Of a stretch of DNA of 64,000 nucleotides, positions 17,442-25,665 are shown one piece after another. Each line of letters opens with the position of its first letter. Positions within the stretch are counted from its first letter, which is position 1. The DNA is taken from assembly GCF_023028225.1 (NCBI RefSeq), contig NZ_CP095482.1:124001-188000 (forward strand), written 5' to 3'. The translations under genes were made by a program, and so were the position numbers. Under the pieces are notes generated by a model. The model was given only the letters and a program-made list of their open reading frames with translations. It was not told the DNA's origin and ran no database searches. The stretch comes from Halorientalis litorea (GTDB lineage: Archaea > Halobacteriota > Halobacteria > Halobacteriales > Haloarculaceae).

Positions 17442-17944
17442 CGGTCCTCCAGAATCACGACGTGTGTCTCGTGTGGGCCGTGGACGCCCTGCACGAGCGT
17501 GCCCATGTCCGCCGTCGCGCTCGCGCCGGTCGCCAGAATCTGCGTGTCACGGCCCGCCTCGAACTCCTCGCCGAGGCGGTCGTAGGCCTCGGGCATGCCC
17601 GCCACCACGTCGCTGGCCGCGACGACGGCGACGTGGGTCGGTGTGTAGAGCGAGACGAGTTCCTCGCCCGCGGAACCGGACGGAATCGTCACGGTGCCGT
17701 AGTCGGCGATGCCGACGCTGGCCGCCGTCACGCCCGTCGACGCGGCTTCGAGGTCACTGGGAGAGAACTCCGTTTCGACGCCAGTGTCGTCGAGCGTCAC
17801 ACCGTCGTACGGGAGTGGCGTCCCGAGAGCGGGGGCTTCGACGATGCCGGTAAGTGTCTCGGCGAACGCCGCCGCTGTCGTCGTGTGGGCTGTTGCGACA
17901 CCAGCCAGCGAGGACTCGAACGTAGAAAGCAGGTCCGTACTCAT
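17438..17944 (-). CDS. lutC: LUD-domain protein LutC
   Basis: 168 residues ending in the LUD signature TGASATADMGTLVQGVHGPHETHVVIL. It is the first gene of the lut operon and overlaps the LutB-LutA fusion by four bases. It is shorter than bacterial LutC (about 240 residues), mainly at the N-terminus. The ATG is preceded on the minus strand by an AT-rich TATA-like stretch about 30 bases upstream. Confidence 0.88.
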   Translation of the reverse strand: MSTDLLSTFESSLAGVATAHTTTAAAFAETLTGIVEAPALGTPLPYDGVTLDDTGVETEFSPSDLEAASTGVTAASVGIADYGTVTIPSGSAGEELVSLYTPTHVAVVAASDVVAGMPEAYDRLGEEFEAGRDTQILATGASATADMGTLVQGVHGPHETHVVILEDR

Positions 17945-18100
17945 GTATCTCTGTCCCACGGACCACGACCATATTTCTCTTTCCACGGCTGGCAACCGTC
18001 TGACGTTTCTGTCGGCTACGACTGGCTTCGAAAAAACGCCCTTAGCTCGCGTTTCAGTGGGGTGCGAGCCGTATTCAGTGCCTGAAAGTGCTAGGCCCTG

Positions 18101-18108
18101 TTTATATT
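18101..18108 (+). promoter_or_regulatory. TATA box for the gene at 18131
   Basis: TTTATATT is centred 27 bases before the ATG, predicting a leaderless or near-leaderless transcript. Confidence 0.55.
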
Positions 18109-18130
18109 GATAGGGTGTGTATCCGCCCGT

Positions 18131-18427
18131 ATGGGAGCAGAAAGTGCTGACGTGTACATCCTCAGACCGGACGAGGACGCTAGCGAAGACGACGAACCGT
18201 GGGTCAATCCGCGACCGGCGAGCGATGTCGTCCGGCAGGAACTCGAGGAGCGCGTCGACATCGACGAAGACGACTTCGACGACCTCTCGGCGTACGTGGA
18301 CCTCGACGACATCGCCGCCGTCGTCGACACGAACACCGACGAGGAGTCGGTCACCTTCGACGTGAACGACCACGAGGTGACGGTCCACGAGTCCGGAGCG
18401 GTCGCCGTCGACGAGTCGACAGACTGA
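18131..18427 (+). CDS. acidic haloarchaeal hypothetical protein, 98 aa
   Basis: A short, very acidic protein (many DD/ED pairs) with a predicted helix around DVVRQELEERVDIDEDDF and a beta-rich C-terminus (TFDVNDHEVTVHESGAVAV). No known domain. Convergent with the DCC-family gene, with one base between the stops. A clear TATA box supports the start. Confidence 0.7.
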   Translation: MGAESADVYILRPDEDASEDDEPWVNPRPASDVVRQELEERVDIDEDDFDDLSAYVDLDDIAAVVDTNTDEESVTFDVNDHEVTVHESGAVAVDESTD

Positions 18428-18428
18428 C

Positions 18429-18863
18429 TCAGGCGTCCGCGAGCGGCCCGCGACTCGCCGCCGCCGAGAGGTTGCTGTAACGCTCCCGGGCCGTCTCGGT
18501 GAGGTCGTACACGTCGTGGTACGGGTCGGGGTCACGACCCCGACCGCTCGCGAGTCCGACGACTGACGCGATTTTCTCGTAGTTGTCCCTGACGAGACCG
18601 CTCAGCGTCCCGGGCATCCCGGCGCGGTCGCTCAGTTCTCGGGCCGCCTCCCGGCCGGCGTAGACGGCGTCATCGGACGGGTCGACGAGGAACATGGCGA
18701 AGGGTTCGGCGTCGAACTGCGCATCGAGGAACGGCGGGACGCTGTCGTCGTACCACGAGATGGCGGCGATGTCGTCGAGTCGCTTCAGGGCCGTCGCCGC
18801 GACGGAACAGTACGGGCACTCACCGTCGTATATCAACACGGCGTCGAACTCGGGGCGGGACAC
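18429..18863 (-). CDS. DCC-family thiol-disulfide oxidoreductase-like protein
   Basis: 144 residues. The N-terminal motif YDGECPYC (Cys17, Cys20) is the DxxCxxC signature of the DUF393/DCC family, a thioredoxin-fold group. The GTG start is supported by a TATA-like GTTTTTACC about 25 bases upstream on the minus strand. It lies divergently from the thioredoxin gene, sharing one intergenic region, which suggests related roles in thiol redox control. Confidence 0.82.
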   Translation of the reverse strand: MSRPEFDAVLIYDGECPYCSVAATALKRLDDIAAISWYDDSVPPFLDAQFDAEPFAMFLVDPSDDAVYAGREAARELSDRAGMPGTLSGLVRDNYEKIASVVGLASGRGRDPDPYHDVYDLTETARERYSNLSAAASRGPLADA

Positions 18864-18960
18864 ATACAGACTAAGGTCTCAGCGGTAAAAACAGGCACGC
18901 CTCTTGACACGGCTCCGCTGCCAGCGCGCTCGTGCGCAGACCAGTCACACCACCGACGAG

Positions 18961-18970
18961 ATTAATATAC
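18961..18970 (+). promoter_or_regulatory. TATA element of the thioredoxin gene
   Basis: ATTAATATAC is centred about 25 bases before the ATG, predicting a leaderless transcript. Confidence 0.5.
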
Positions 18971-18990
18971 CACGGAGCGTATTCCGGTGT

Positions 18991-19392
18991 ATGAGCGACG
19001 CAAGCGACGGAAACGACGTAGAGGAGATACGCGAGCAGAAAAAGGAGGAGCTGAAGCAGAAACTCGCGGACGACTCTACCGACGAGCCAGTTCACGTCGG
19101 GAGTGCCGACGAGTTCGCCCGAGAGACTGCCGAGGGTGTCGTTCTCGTCGACTTCCACGCCGACTGGTGTGGTCCGTGCCAGATGCTCGAACCGACCGTC
19201 GAGGCACTCGCCGCCGAGACGGACGCGACGGTACTGAAAGTGGATGTCGACCAACACCAGCAACTCGCCGGGCAGTACCAAGTGCAGGGCGTCCCGACGC
19301 TACTCCTGTTCGCGGACGGTGAACCAGTCGAACGCGTCGTCGGTGTCAAGGACAAGGACACGCTCGCGGGCCTCGTCGGCCAGTACACCTGA
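18991..19392 (+). CDS. trxA: thioredoxin
   Basis: 133 residues: a charged N-terminal helix of about 40 residues, then a thioredoxin fold with active site WCGPC and the cis-Pro loop QGVPTLLLF. The extended helical N-terminus is common in haloarchaeal thioredoxins. It reduces protein disulfides in the cytosol. The start ATG follows a TATA element at the leaderless distance; a longer frame upstream was not used. Confidence 0.93.
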   Translation: MSDASDGNDVEEIREQKKEELKQKLADDSTDEPVHVGSADEFARETAEGVVLVDFHADWCGPCQMLEPTVEALAAETDATVLKVDVDQHQQLAGQYQVQGVPTLLLFADGEPVERVVGVKDKDTLAGLVGQYT

Positions 19393-19431
19393 ACGATAGG
19401 GACGGGTTGTCGGGGTATCGTGTCGGCTCGT

Positions 19432-20190
19432 TCAGTTCGCCGTATTCTCCCGCTCGCTCCCTGCGAGCATGTATCGGCTGTATCGACCCCACACAGCGGA
19501 GAGTGCGTTCGAGACGTTCAGCACCAGCACGAGCGCGACGAGTCCGGCGAGCGAGACAGCAACTGCGCCCGGGAGCGTGTCGACCTGCCACGACGTTATC
19601 TGGACGACTGTATCGATACCGACCGCCAGTTCGTTCCACGGAATCAACAGTGACGGCGTCAGCTGAACTGGTTCAGAAAGCTGAATCCCAACGGTTACGC
19701 CGGGTTCGTCGTAGTAGAGCGGCGTGGCGAGAAAGACGGCACACAGTATGAGCGGGACACCGAGGAGGACGAACACCAGCGTCCCGAAAGCGAACTTGCT
19801 GAGAAGATACACGAGCGACTTCCAGACCGTCAAGTCGGTCGCCAGACCGAGTATCCGGTCGCGCGGCGGCCCGTCGTAGAGATAGGGGTGAGACGGGGCC
19901 TCGATTTCCACGTCCAGAAACCGAGCGGTAACAGCGAGTTCGAAGCGGCCAGCGACAAGTGTTAGCAGGTGGGTTACAATCAGCAAAGGGATACCGACGG
20001 CGACGACGACCAAACCGGTACTGACCGAGTATGCAGTGACGAAGACGGTGAAGTACAGAAGCCCGAGCGGAAACGACAGAGCGATATACGCCAGATTTCC
20101 GTACGTCTGGAGCCGAAGTGGCGCGGTTACCACGGACCGGGCCGATGGAAATCTCGAGGCGACTCCCCGCGATTGCACGTCCGCCGTCAT
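19432..20190 (-). CDS. sensor-domain membrane protein
   Basis: 252 residues with four to six hydrophobic segments arranged as two pairs around a central loop. It belongs to the putative Sensor family (PF13796 type), seen in haloarchaea and actinobacteria, often linked to signalling proteins. It has no kinase domain. The protein at 21386 shares its layout and the stretch (Q)TY-x-(S/N)LAY-x(3)-FPLG, so the two are paralogues flanking a small regulatory cluster. Confidence 0.78.
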   Translation of the reverse strand: MTADVQSRGVASRFPSARSVVTAPLRLQTYGNLAYIALSFPLGLLYFTVFVTAYSVSTGLVVVAVGIPLLIVTHLLTLVAGRFELAVTARFLDVEIEAPSHPYLYDGPPRDRILGLATDLTVWKSLVYLLSKFAFGTLVFVLLGVPLILCAVFLATPLYYDEPGVTVGIQLSEPVQLTPSLLIPWNELAVGIDTVVQITSWQVDTLPGAVAVSLAGLVALVLVLNVSNALSAVWGRYSRYMLAGSERENTAN

Positions 20191-20354
20191 TTATCGTCTA
20201 GTTGCACGCGGCCGTGAAATAAAAACGCGGCCCAGCGTCTCAACCTCTGCAACAGTACCCACGGTGCCTTGTTCCCTCGACAGGGACGAGACGGTATGCA
20301 GTGTGCTACGAACTGGTCGGCTTTTTGTGACGCGCGGGGCAATGCAACGGCACG

Positions 20355-20708
20355 ATGAGCGAGGGCGACGGCGAGGACGTACTGACGGTCCTCGACGACG
20401 ACTACGCCAAGGAGATACTTGTCCAGACGTACGTCCAGCCTCGCTCAGCCCGTCGGCTCGCCGAGCACTGTGACGCCTCGCGGTCGACTATCTACCGACG
20501 CATCGAACGGCTACAGACACACGACCTGCTCGAAACGCGTCAAGAAATCGACCCCGATGGCCATCACCGTGAGGTGTACGCCACGAGCCTCCAGCGTGTC
20601 ACGGTCGAGTTGACCGACGACGGGTACGACGTGACCATCGACCGTGCCCGGGAGGACGCGGCAAGTCGGTTCACGAGACTTTACGAGGAATTCACGGGGG
20701 AATCATGA
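20355..20708 (+). CDS. winged-helix transcriptional regulator
   Basis: 117 residues. An ArsR/TrmB-like helix-turn-helix covers residues about 20-70 (PRSARRLAEHCDASRSTIYRRIERLQTHDLLE), followed by a wing and a C-terminal helix. It heads a tight cluster: its stop overlaps the start of the next gene (ATGA), which overlaps the third in the same way. This suggests a regulator paired with two small membrane proteins that may sense a signal for it. Ligand and targets are unknown. Confidence 0.85.
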   Translation: MSEGDGEDVLTVLDDDYAKEILVQTYVQPRSARRLAEHCDASRSTIYRRIERLQTHDLLETRQEIDPDGHHREVYATSLQRVTVELTDDGYDVTIDRAREDAASRFTRLYEEFTGES

Positions 20709-21034
20709 CCGGCAACGGCGTCCTCGCGGCCGGTAACGTCACCGCGACCGGTGGGTCGACTGCAGTCACGCTACTCGCCATCCTCCTGTTCGGCGTGTCG
20801 CTCGTACTCGCAGTCCTCGTGACCTACCACTTCGTGCAGGGGTACCGTCGAACCGGCCGTCGACCCATGCTCTGGCTCGCTGTGGGGCTGTTCTTGCTGA
20901 CCGCCGCACCGATGTTCGTCAGGTTCGTGGCTGGCAACGCCGACGTGATGACGGGCGATGCACGACGGCTACTCGTCGCCCTGATCGAGTTGTGTGGCCT
21001 GCTGACCGTACTCTGCGTCGTGTATGACCCATGA
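20705..21034 (+). CDS. small membrane protein in HTH cluster, 109 aa
   Basis: Three hydrophobic segments (about residues 20-45, 55-75 and 87-105) and a short loop with RRTGRRP. It has ATGA overlaps with both the upstream HTH gene and the downstream membrane gene, so co-translation is likely. No recognised family motif. Similar HTH-plus-small-membrane-protein clusters occur in haloarchaea, so a membrane-sensing role is plausible but unproven. Confidence 0.7.
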   Translation: MTGNGVLAAGNVTATGGSTAVTLLAILLFGVSLVLAVLVTYHFVQGYRRTGRRPMLWLAVGLFLLTAAPMFVRFVAGNADVMTGDARRLLVALIELCGLLTVLCVVYDP

Positions 21035-21300
21035 TAGAGACACTCGCAAACATCGCTTGGACGGTCAACGCCGTCGTCGGACTGTTCGTCACGGTTCTCG
21101 CCTTCAGAGGGTATCGGCAGAACGACAGCAGTGTCATGCTCGCGCTGGCTATCGCCATCGCAGCGATTACGGTCGTTCCGTTCGTCGTCAGAGAACTGCT
21201 CGCTCCGCTGTTCGCCCTGACTGACGCGCAGGCTATCGTAGGGCTCCTCCTCGCACACACGGTTGGGCTGGTTGCTATCTACCGGACGTTCCAGAACTAA
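21031..21300 (+). CDS. small membrane protein in HTH cluster, 89 aa
   Basis: Three hydrophobic segments (MIETLANIAWTVNAVVGLFVTVLAF, LALAIAIAAITVVPFVV, AIVGLLLAHTVGLVAIY). Its layout is close to that of the preceding protein, with a basic first loop (RGYRQND versus QGYRRTGRR), so the two may be diverged duplicates forming a heterodimer. Translation is coupled through an ATGA overlap. Confidence 0.7.
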   Translation: MIETLANIAWTVNAVVGLFVTVLAFRGYRQNDSSVMLALAIAIAAITVVPFVVRELLAPLFALTDAQAIVGLLLAHTVGLVAIYRTFQN

Positions 21301-21385
21301 TACTTATATCTTGGGTCAGTGTTGTCGGGCTATGGACGCTGGATTCCGTTATACGTCTCTGTAGGCACCATATCGAATTGTAACG

Positions 21386-22126
21386 ATGGCACGAACCGTC
21401 GCATCTGACAGACCGATTACGGACAGTCTCCGAGGCTTCTTCGGGGTTCCCTTCCGGGGACAGACCTACCGGAGCCTCGCGTACCTGCTGTTGGCGTTCC
21501 CGCTCGGCATCGCATACTTCGCCGCCGTCACTGCCGGCGTCGCTACCGGGTTCGGGTTGCTCGTCACACTCGTCGGCCTCCCAATCTTGGTGGTGACGCT
21601 GTACGGTGCGACGCTGATTGCTGGGTTCGAGGCAGCACTCGCTCGGCACCTGCTCGGGATCGACGCGCCAGCACCCGAGTCGCTCAGGTCTAACGAGGAC
21701 AGTTCTGACGATACCACGCTCAGCGTGGACGCCCTCCTCGACTGGACGCGGCGGATGCTGACTGCCCCGACGACGTGGACAGCACTCGTCCTCGTCGGCG
21801 TGAAATTTACATTCGGCATCGCCGCGTTTACCGTCCTGACCGTCGCAGTGACGCTCTCACTGGTCCTCCTGGCCGCCCCGCTCGCTGTGGCCACTGACCT
21901 CCCGATTCAGACCTATACAGAGACGGACGGTTTCGTCATCGGCACGGTCAGTAACGGGGAACCGCTCTGGGTCGTGAACACGCTCCCGGAGGCTGCCGGT
22001 GTTGCTCTCGCCGGCGTGTTCGCGGCACTCGTCACGCTCCATCTCGTCAACGGACTCGCGAAGTTCGGTGGCATCTCGACGGCCGCGCTGCTCGACGTGA
22101 GCGGTACCGACCGAACGCCGGACTAA
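21386..22126 (+). CDS. sensor-domain membrane protein
   Basis: 246 residues, a paralogue of the protein at 19432: an N-terminal segment (RGQTYRSLAYLLLAFPLGIAYF), paired hydrophobic helices, a hydrophilic loop rich in Ser/Asp (residues 95-115), then two more helix pairs. Same putative Sensor family. It follows the HTH/membrane cluster in the same direction after an 85-base gap, so it may have its own promoter. Confidence 0.75.
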   Translation: MARTVASDRPITDSLRGFFGVPFRGQTYRSLAYLLLAFPLGIAYFAAVTAGVATGFGLLVTLVGLPILVVTLYGATLIAGFEAALARHLLGIDAPAPESLRSNEDSSDDTTLSVDALLDWTRRMLTAPTTWTALVLVGVKFTFGIAAFTVLTVAVTLSLVLLAAPLAVATDLPIQTYTETDGFVIGTVSNGEPLWVVNTLPEAAGVALAGVFAALVTLHLVNGLAKFGGISTAALLDVSGTDRTPD

Positions 22127-22188
22127 TCACGACTGTGGTCGTCCAATTCCGACAGTGACGCGACCGTTTTCTTCACCACTACCCATAG

Positions 22189-22196
22189 CTTTATAA
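22189..22196 (+). promoter_or_regulatory. TATA box of the biotin operon
   Basis: CTTTATAA is centred 27 bases before the GTG of bioB, predicting a leaderless operon transcript and supporting that start. Confidence 0.6.
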
Positions 22197-22219
22197 TCTC
22201 GTCAACCAACTACTTCGTT

Positions 22220-23347
22220 GTGGTTTACGAGACCGGCAACACGACGATAGACGACGCCGTCGAGCGGTTGATGGCGGGCGAACGGCTCGACCGCCGCGAC
22301 GGACTCGCGCTCGTTGCACAGCCGGTCGAGGAACTCGCCGTCGCCGCCGACTACGTGCGCTCGCAGTTCGGCGACGACACCGTGGACGCCTGTTCCATCG
22401 TGAACGCGAAGGCGGGCAACTGCGCCGAGGACTGTGGGTTCTGTGCGCAGTCGGTCCACTTCGACACCGGCATCGACACGTACGGGTTCCTCGACCCGGA
22501 AGAGATACTCGACGCCGCGAAACGGGCCGAGCGCGACGGTGCCCAGCGGTTCGGCATCGTCGTCGCCGAAAAAGGCGTCTCGAAAGAACAACGACCCGAC
22601 GAGTGGGCAGACGTCATCCGCGCCATCCGCCTCGTCCGGGACGAGACAGACGTGGAAGTCGACGCTTCACTCGGTATTCTCACCGAGGAGGAGGCGAGCA
22701 TTCTCGCCGACGAGGGTATCAATCACTACAATCACAACATCGAGACTTCGCCTCGGTTCTTCCCGGAAATCGTCGAGACCCACTCCTTCGAGGACCGGGT
22801 ACGGACCCTCGAAGTCGCCAAGAACGCGGGGATGGACCTCTGTGCCGGCGTCATCCTCGGGATGGGCGAGACGCCGACGGACCGCGTGGACGCGGCCATC
22901 GCGCTCCAGGACATCGGCGTCTCATCGCTCCCGGTGAACATCTTGAACCCCGTCGCCGGGACAGACCTCGGGGACCGACTCGGCGAGTCGGCGGACATCT
23001 CCACCGAGGAGATAATTGGGACGATAGCGGTGTACCGCCTGCTCCACCCCGAGGCACGGGTGCGGCTGACGGGCGGGCGCGAGGTCAACCTCGACGCGGA
23101 CGAACAACACCTGCCGTTCGAGGCGGGTGCCGACGGCATCCTGACCGGGGACTACCTCACCACGTCGGGCCAGGACCCCGGCGACGACATCGCGGCGATG
23201 GAGGAGGCCGGACTGGAGCCGAACATGGACGCGAACGAGTTCGACAAGGAGGCGGTCAAGGCCCGGGCCGAGGACGGCCCGACCGGCGACGGAACCGTCG
23301 AGACGGCGGCGGGGACCGCGACGAGCAACGCGGAACTGGACGACTAA
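22220..23347 (+). CDS. bioB: biotin synthase
   Basis: Radical-SAM enzyme that inserts sulfur into dethiobiotin. 375 residues. The CxxxCxxC motif is in GNCAEDCGFCAQS, and NIETSPRFFP plus later TIM-barrel motifs are intact. The C-terminus carries an acidic haloarchaeal extension of about 40 residues. The GTG start is supported by the TATA box. It is the first gene of bioB-bioU-bioF-bioD, with 17 bases to the next gene. Confidence 0.96.
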   Translation: MVYETGNTTIDDAVERLMAGERLDRRDGLALVAQPVEELAVAADYVRSQFGDDTVDACSIVNAKAGNCAEDCGFCAQSVHFDTGIDTYGFLDPEEILDAAKRAERDGAQRFGIVVAEKGVSKEQRPDEWADVIRAIRLVRDETDVEVDASLGILTEEEASILADEGINHYNHNIETSPRFFPEIVETHSFEDRVRTLEVAKNAGMDLCAGVILGMGETPTDRVDAAIALQDIGVSSLPVNILNPVAGTDLGDRLGESADISTEEIIGTIAVYRLLHPEARVRLTGGREVNLDADEQHLPFEAGADGILTGDYLTTSGQDPGDDIAAMEEAGLEPNMDANEFDKEAVKARAEDGPTGDGTVETAAGTATSNAELDD

Positions 23348-23364
23348 ACGAACGCTTTCGATAC

Positions 23365-24411
23365 ATGAACGACATCAACTTCGCGGTACTGGGAACCGGT
23401 GGCATCGGCAGACGGACGCTCGAAGTCTCACAGGACAAAGCGGCACTCACACCCGTCGCGGCGTGTGACCGCCACGGCGTCGCCGTCGACCACGGTGGCC
23501 TCGACGTGGACGAACTGCTCGCCGCGACGGAGGGCAACATCGCGAGCGACGGCGGCACCGCGACGGTCGACCCCGACGACGGCATCAAACAGACCGGCGA
23601 GGACGCGGGCGTCGCGGCCTCGGCACAGGCCGACCCGACGGACGCGCCCATCGAGGCGATTATCGAGGAGAGCGACCGTATCGACGCGGTACTGCTCGCA
23701 CTCCCGAACTTCGAGCACGACTTCATCCCCGGCGTCGCCGACCGCTTCGCCGAGGCGGGCTACGAGGGCGTCCTCGTGGACGTACTCAAGCGGTCGCGTG
23801 TCATCGGGATGCTGGACGAGAAGACGGAACGGTTCGAGTCGGAAGGAATCACCTTCGTCTGCGGTGCGGGTGCGACCCCGGGATTCCTGACCGGGGCGGC
23901 CGCACTCGCCGCACAGTCGTTCGTCGACGTCGAGGAGGTCGAGATTCACTGGGGCGTCGGCCTCAAGTCGGGGTACGAGGACAACCGCGGCACCGTCCGT
24001 GAGGACATCGCCCACCTCCCGGGGTACGATATCGAGGACGCACGGGAGATGAGCGACGCCGAAATCGAGGCGGTCATCGACGACCACGACGGGGTCATCG
24101 AATTCGAGGACATGGAACACGCCGACGACGTGCTGTTGGAGCGGGCAGGTATCTGCGACGCCGAGGACGTGACCGTGGGCGGCGTTCTCGACGTAACCAG
24201 CGACGAGAAGCCGACGACGACCACCGTCCGCGTGACGGGCCGAACCTTCGACGGCGAGACGGGCACGAACACCTTCCAGTTGGACGACGCGACGAGCATG
24301 GAGGCGAACGTCAACGGCCCGGCACTGGGCTATCTCACGGCCGGCGTCCGCCGAAACCGCGCCGGAGAGTACGGCGTGTTCGGCCCCGCGGACCTGATGC
24401 CGGGCTTTTAG
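23365..24411 (+). CDS. bioU: BioU-type (S)-8-amino-7-oxononanoate synthase, suicide enzyme
   Basis: 348 residues with an N-terminal Rossmann fold (FAVLGTGGIGRRTLE). It sits exactly between bioB and bioF, where a step converting KAPA to DAPA is needed, and no bioA is present. BioU, described in cyanobacteria with haloarchaeal homologues, is a dehydrogenase-like single-turnover protein that donates the amino group of its own lysine. The best candidate here is Lys142 in GVLVDVLKRSRVIGML. Identification rests on fold, context and recollection of the family; a saccharopine- or homoserine-dehydrogenase-like oxidoreductase is the alternative. The next ATG follows its stop directly. Confidence 0.82.
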   Translation: MNDINFAVLGTGGIGRRTLEVSQDKAALTPVAACDRHGVAVDHGGLDVDELLAATEGNIASDGGTATVDPDDGIKQTGEDAGVAASAQADPTDAPIEAIIEESDRIDAVLLALPNFEHDFIPGVADRFAEAGYEGVLVDVLKRSRVIGMLDEKTERFESEGITFVCGAGATPGFLTGAAALAAQSFVDVEEVEIHWGVGLKSGYEDNRGTVREDIAHLPGYDIEDAREMSDAEIEAVIDDHDGVIEFEDMEHADDVLLERAGICDAEDVTVGGVLDVTSDEKPTTTTVRVTGRTFDGETGTNTFQLDDATSMEANVNGPALGYLTAGVRRNRAGEYGVFGPADLMPGF

Positions 24412-25665
24412 ATGTCCGGCGAGGCCGACGGGGGAGCAGACACGCCCCGGGACCGGACCCCGGACCGCGGCTTCGACCCGGCCGGTCGGCTCGCGGCGCG
24501 AGCGCGTGACGACTTGCGGCGTGACCTCACACCCGTCGAACGCGTCGCAGCCCGGAGTCGGCTGGCCGAAGACCCGGGTAGCGATCCTATTACCTTCGAC
24601 GGTGACGAGCGCGTCGTCTTCGCCGCGAACAACTACCTCGGGCTGGCGGGCGAAGAGCGCGTCCGGGCGGCCGCCGCCGAAGCGGCCAGCGACGTGGGCA
24701 CCGGTGCGGGTGCGAGCCGTCTGATTACGGGCGATACGCCGGCCCACCGCGAACTGGAGCGGGAACTCGCCGACGCCAAGGGAACCGAGCGCGCGCTGGC
24801 GTTTTCCTCGGGGTACGCGACGAACGTCGGGACTATCACGGCACTCGACCCCGACGTGATTATCTCGGACGAGTTGAACCACGCGAGTATCGTCGACGCC
24901 TGCCGACTCACGGACGCGGAGACGTACGTCTACGACCACTGTGACCCCACAGACCTGCGGGCGACGATGCGAGAGCGGTCACGCGAGGCGACGGGCGAGG
25001 AGTCGTGGCTCGTCGTCACCGATTCGGTGTTCAGTATGGACGGCGACGTGGCCTCCCTCGCCGCAATCTGTGACGCCGTCGAGGAGTTCGGCGCGTGGTT
25101 GATGATCGACGAGGCACACGCCACGGGCCTCTACGCAGACGGCGGCGGTGTCGTCCAGCGTGAGGGCCTCGCCGACCGTGTCCACGTCCAGATGGGGACG
25201 CTCTCGAAGGCACTCGGGAGTCAGGGTGGCTACGTCGCGGGAAGTGCGACGCTGATAGAACACCTCCTCAACGCCGCACGCTCGTTCGTCTTCTCGACGG
25301 GACTCGCACCGCCGTCGGCCGCCGCGGCGCGGGCGGCACTTCGCGTCGCCCGCGAGGACGAGCGTCGCCGCGAGCAACTGTGGGAGAACGTCGCCCGTCT
25401 CCGCGACGGCCTCGAAGCCATCGGCTACGACGTGTGGGGCGAGACGCAGATTCTCCCCGTCGTCGTCGGAGACCGAGAGCGGACGATGGCACTCGGCGAC
25501 ACCCTCGACGACCACGGTATCGTCGCACCGGGTATCCGTCCGCCGACGGTTCCCGAGGGGACCAGCCGAATCCGCGTCGCTCCGATGGCGACACACACCG
25601 AGGAAGACATACAGCGGTGTCTCGACGCCTTCCGCGCCGCGGGTGAGGAGTTGGACCTCGTATGA
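24412..25665 (+). CDS. bioF: 8-amino-7-oxononanoate synthase
   Basis: PLP enzyme condensing alanine with a pimeloyl thioester to KAPA. 417 residues. The conserved AANNYLGLAG, GTGAGASRLITG, DELNHASI, DEAHATG and the Schiff-base lysine in GTLSKALGS (Lys266) are all present. A haloarchaeal N-terminal extension of about 30 acidic/Arg-rich residues precedes the fold. It is directly joined to bioU upstream and overlaps bioD by four bases (ATGA). Confidence 0.95.
   Translation: MSGEADGGADTPRDRTPDRGFDPAGRLAARARDDLRRDLTPVERVAARSRLAEDPGSDPITFDGDERVVFAANNYLGLAGEERVRAAAAEAASDVGTGAGASRLITGDTPAHRELERELADAKGTERALAFSSGYATNVGTITALDPDVIISDELNHASIVDACRLTDAETYVYDHCDPTDLRATMRERSREATGEESWLVVTDSVFSMDGDVASLAAICDAVEEFGAWLMIDEAHATGLYADGGGVVQREGLADRVHVQMGTLSKALGSQGGYVAGSATLIEHLLNAARSFVFSTGLAPPSAAAARAALRVAREDERRREQLWENVARLRDGLEAIGYDVWGETQILPVVVGDRERTMALGDTLDDHGIVAPGIRPPTVPEGTSRIRVAPMATHTEEDIQRCLDAFRAAGEELDLV

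Noticed and set aside
15684-17585. 633-residue plus-strand frame
   Set aside because: Antisense to the LutB-LutA fusion, whose iron-sulfur motifs are unambiguous.
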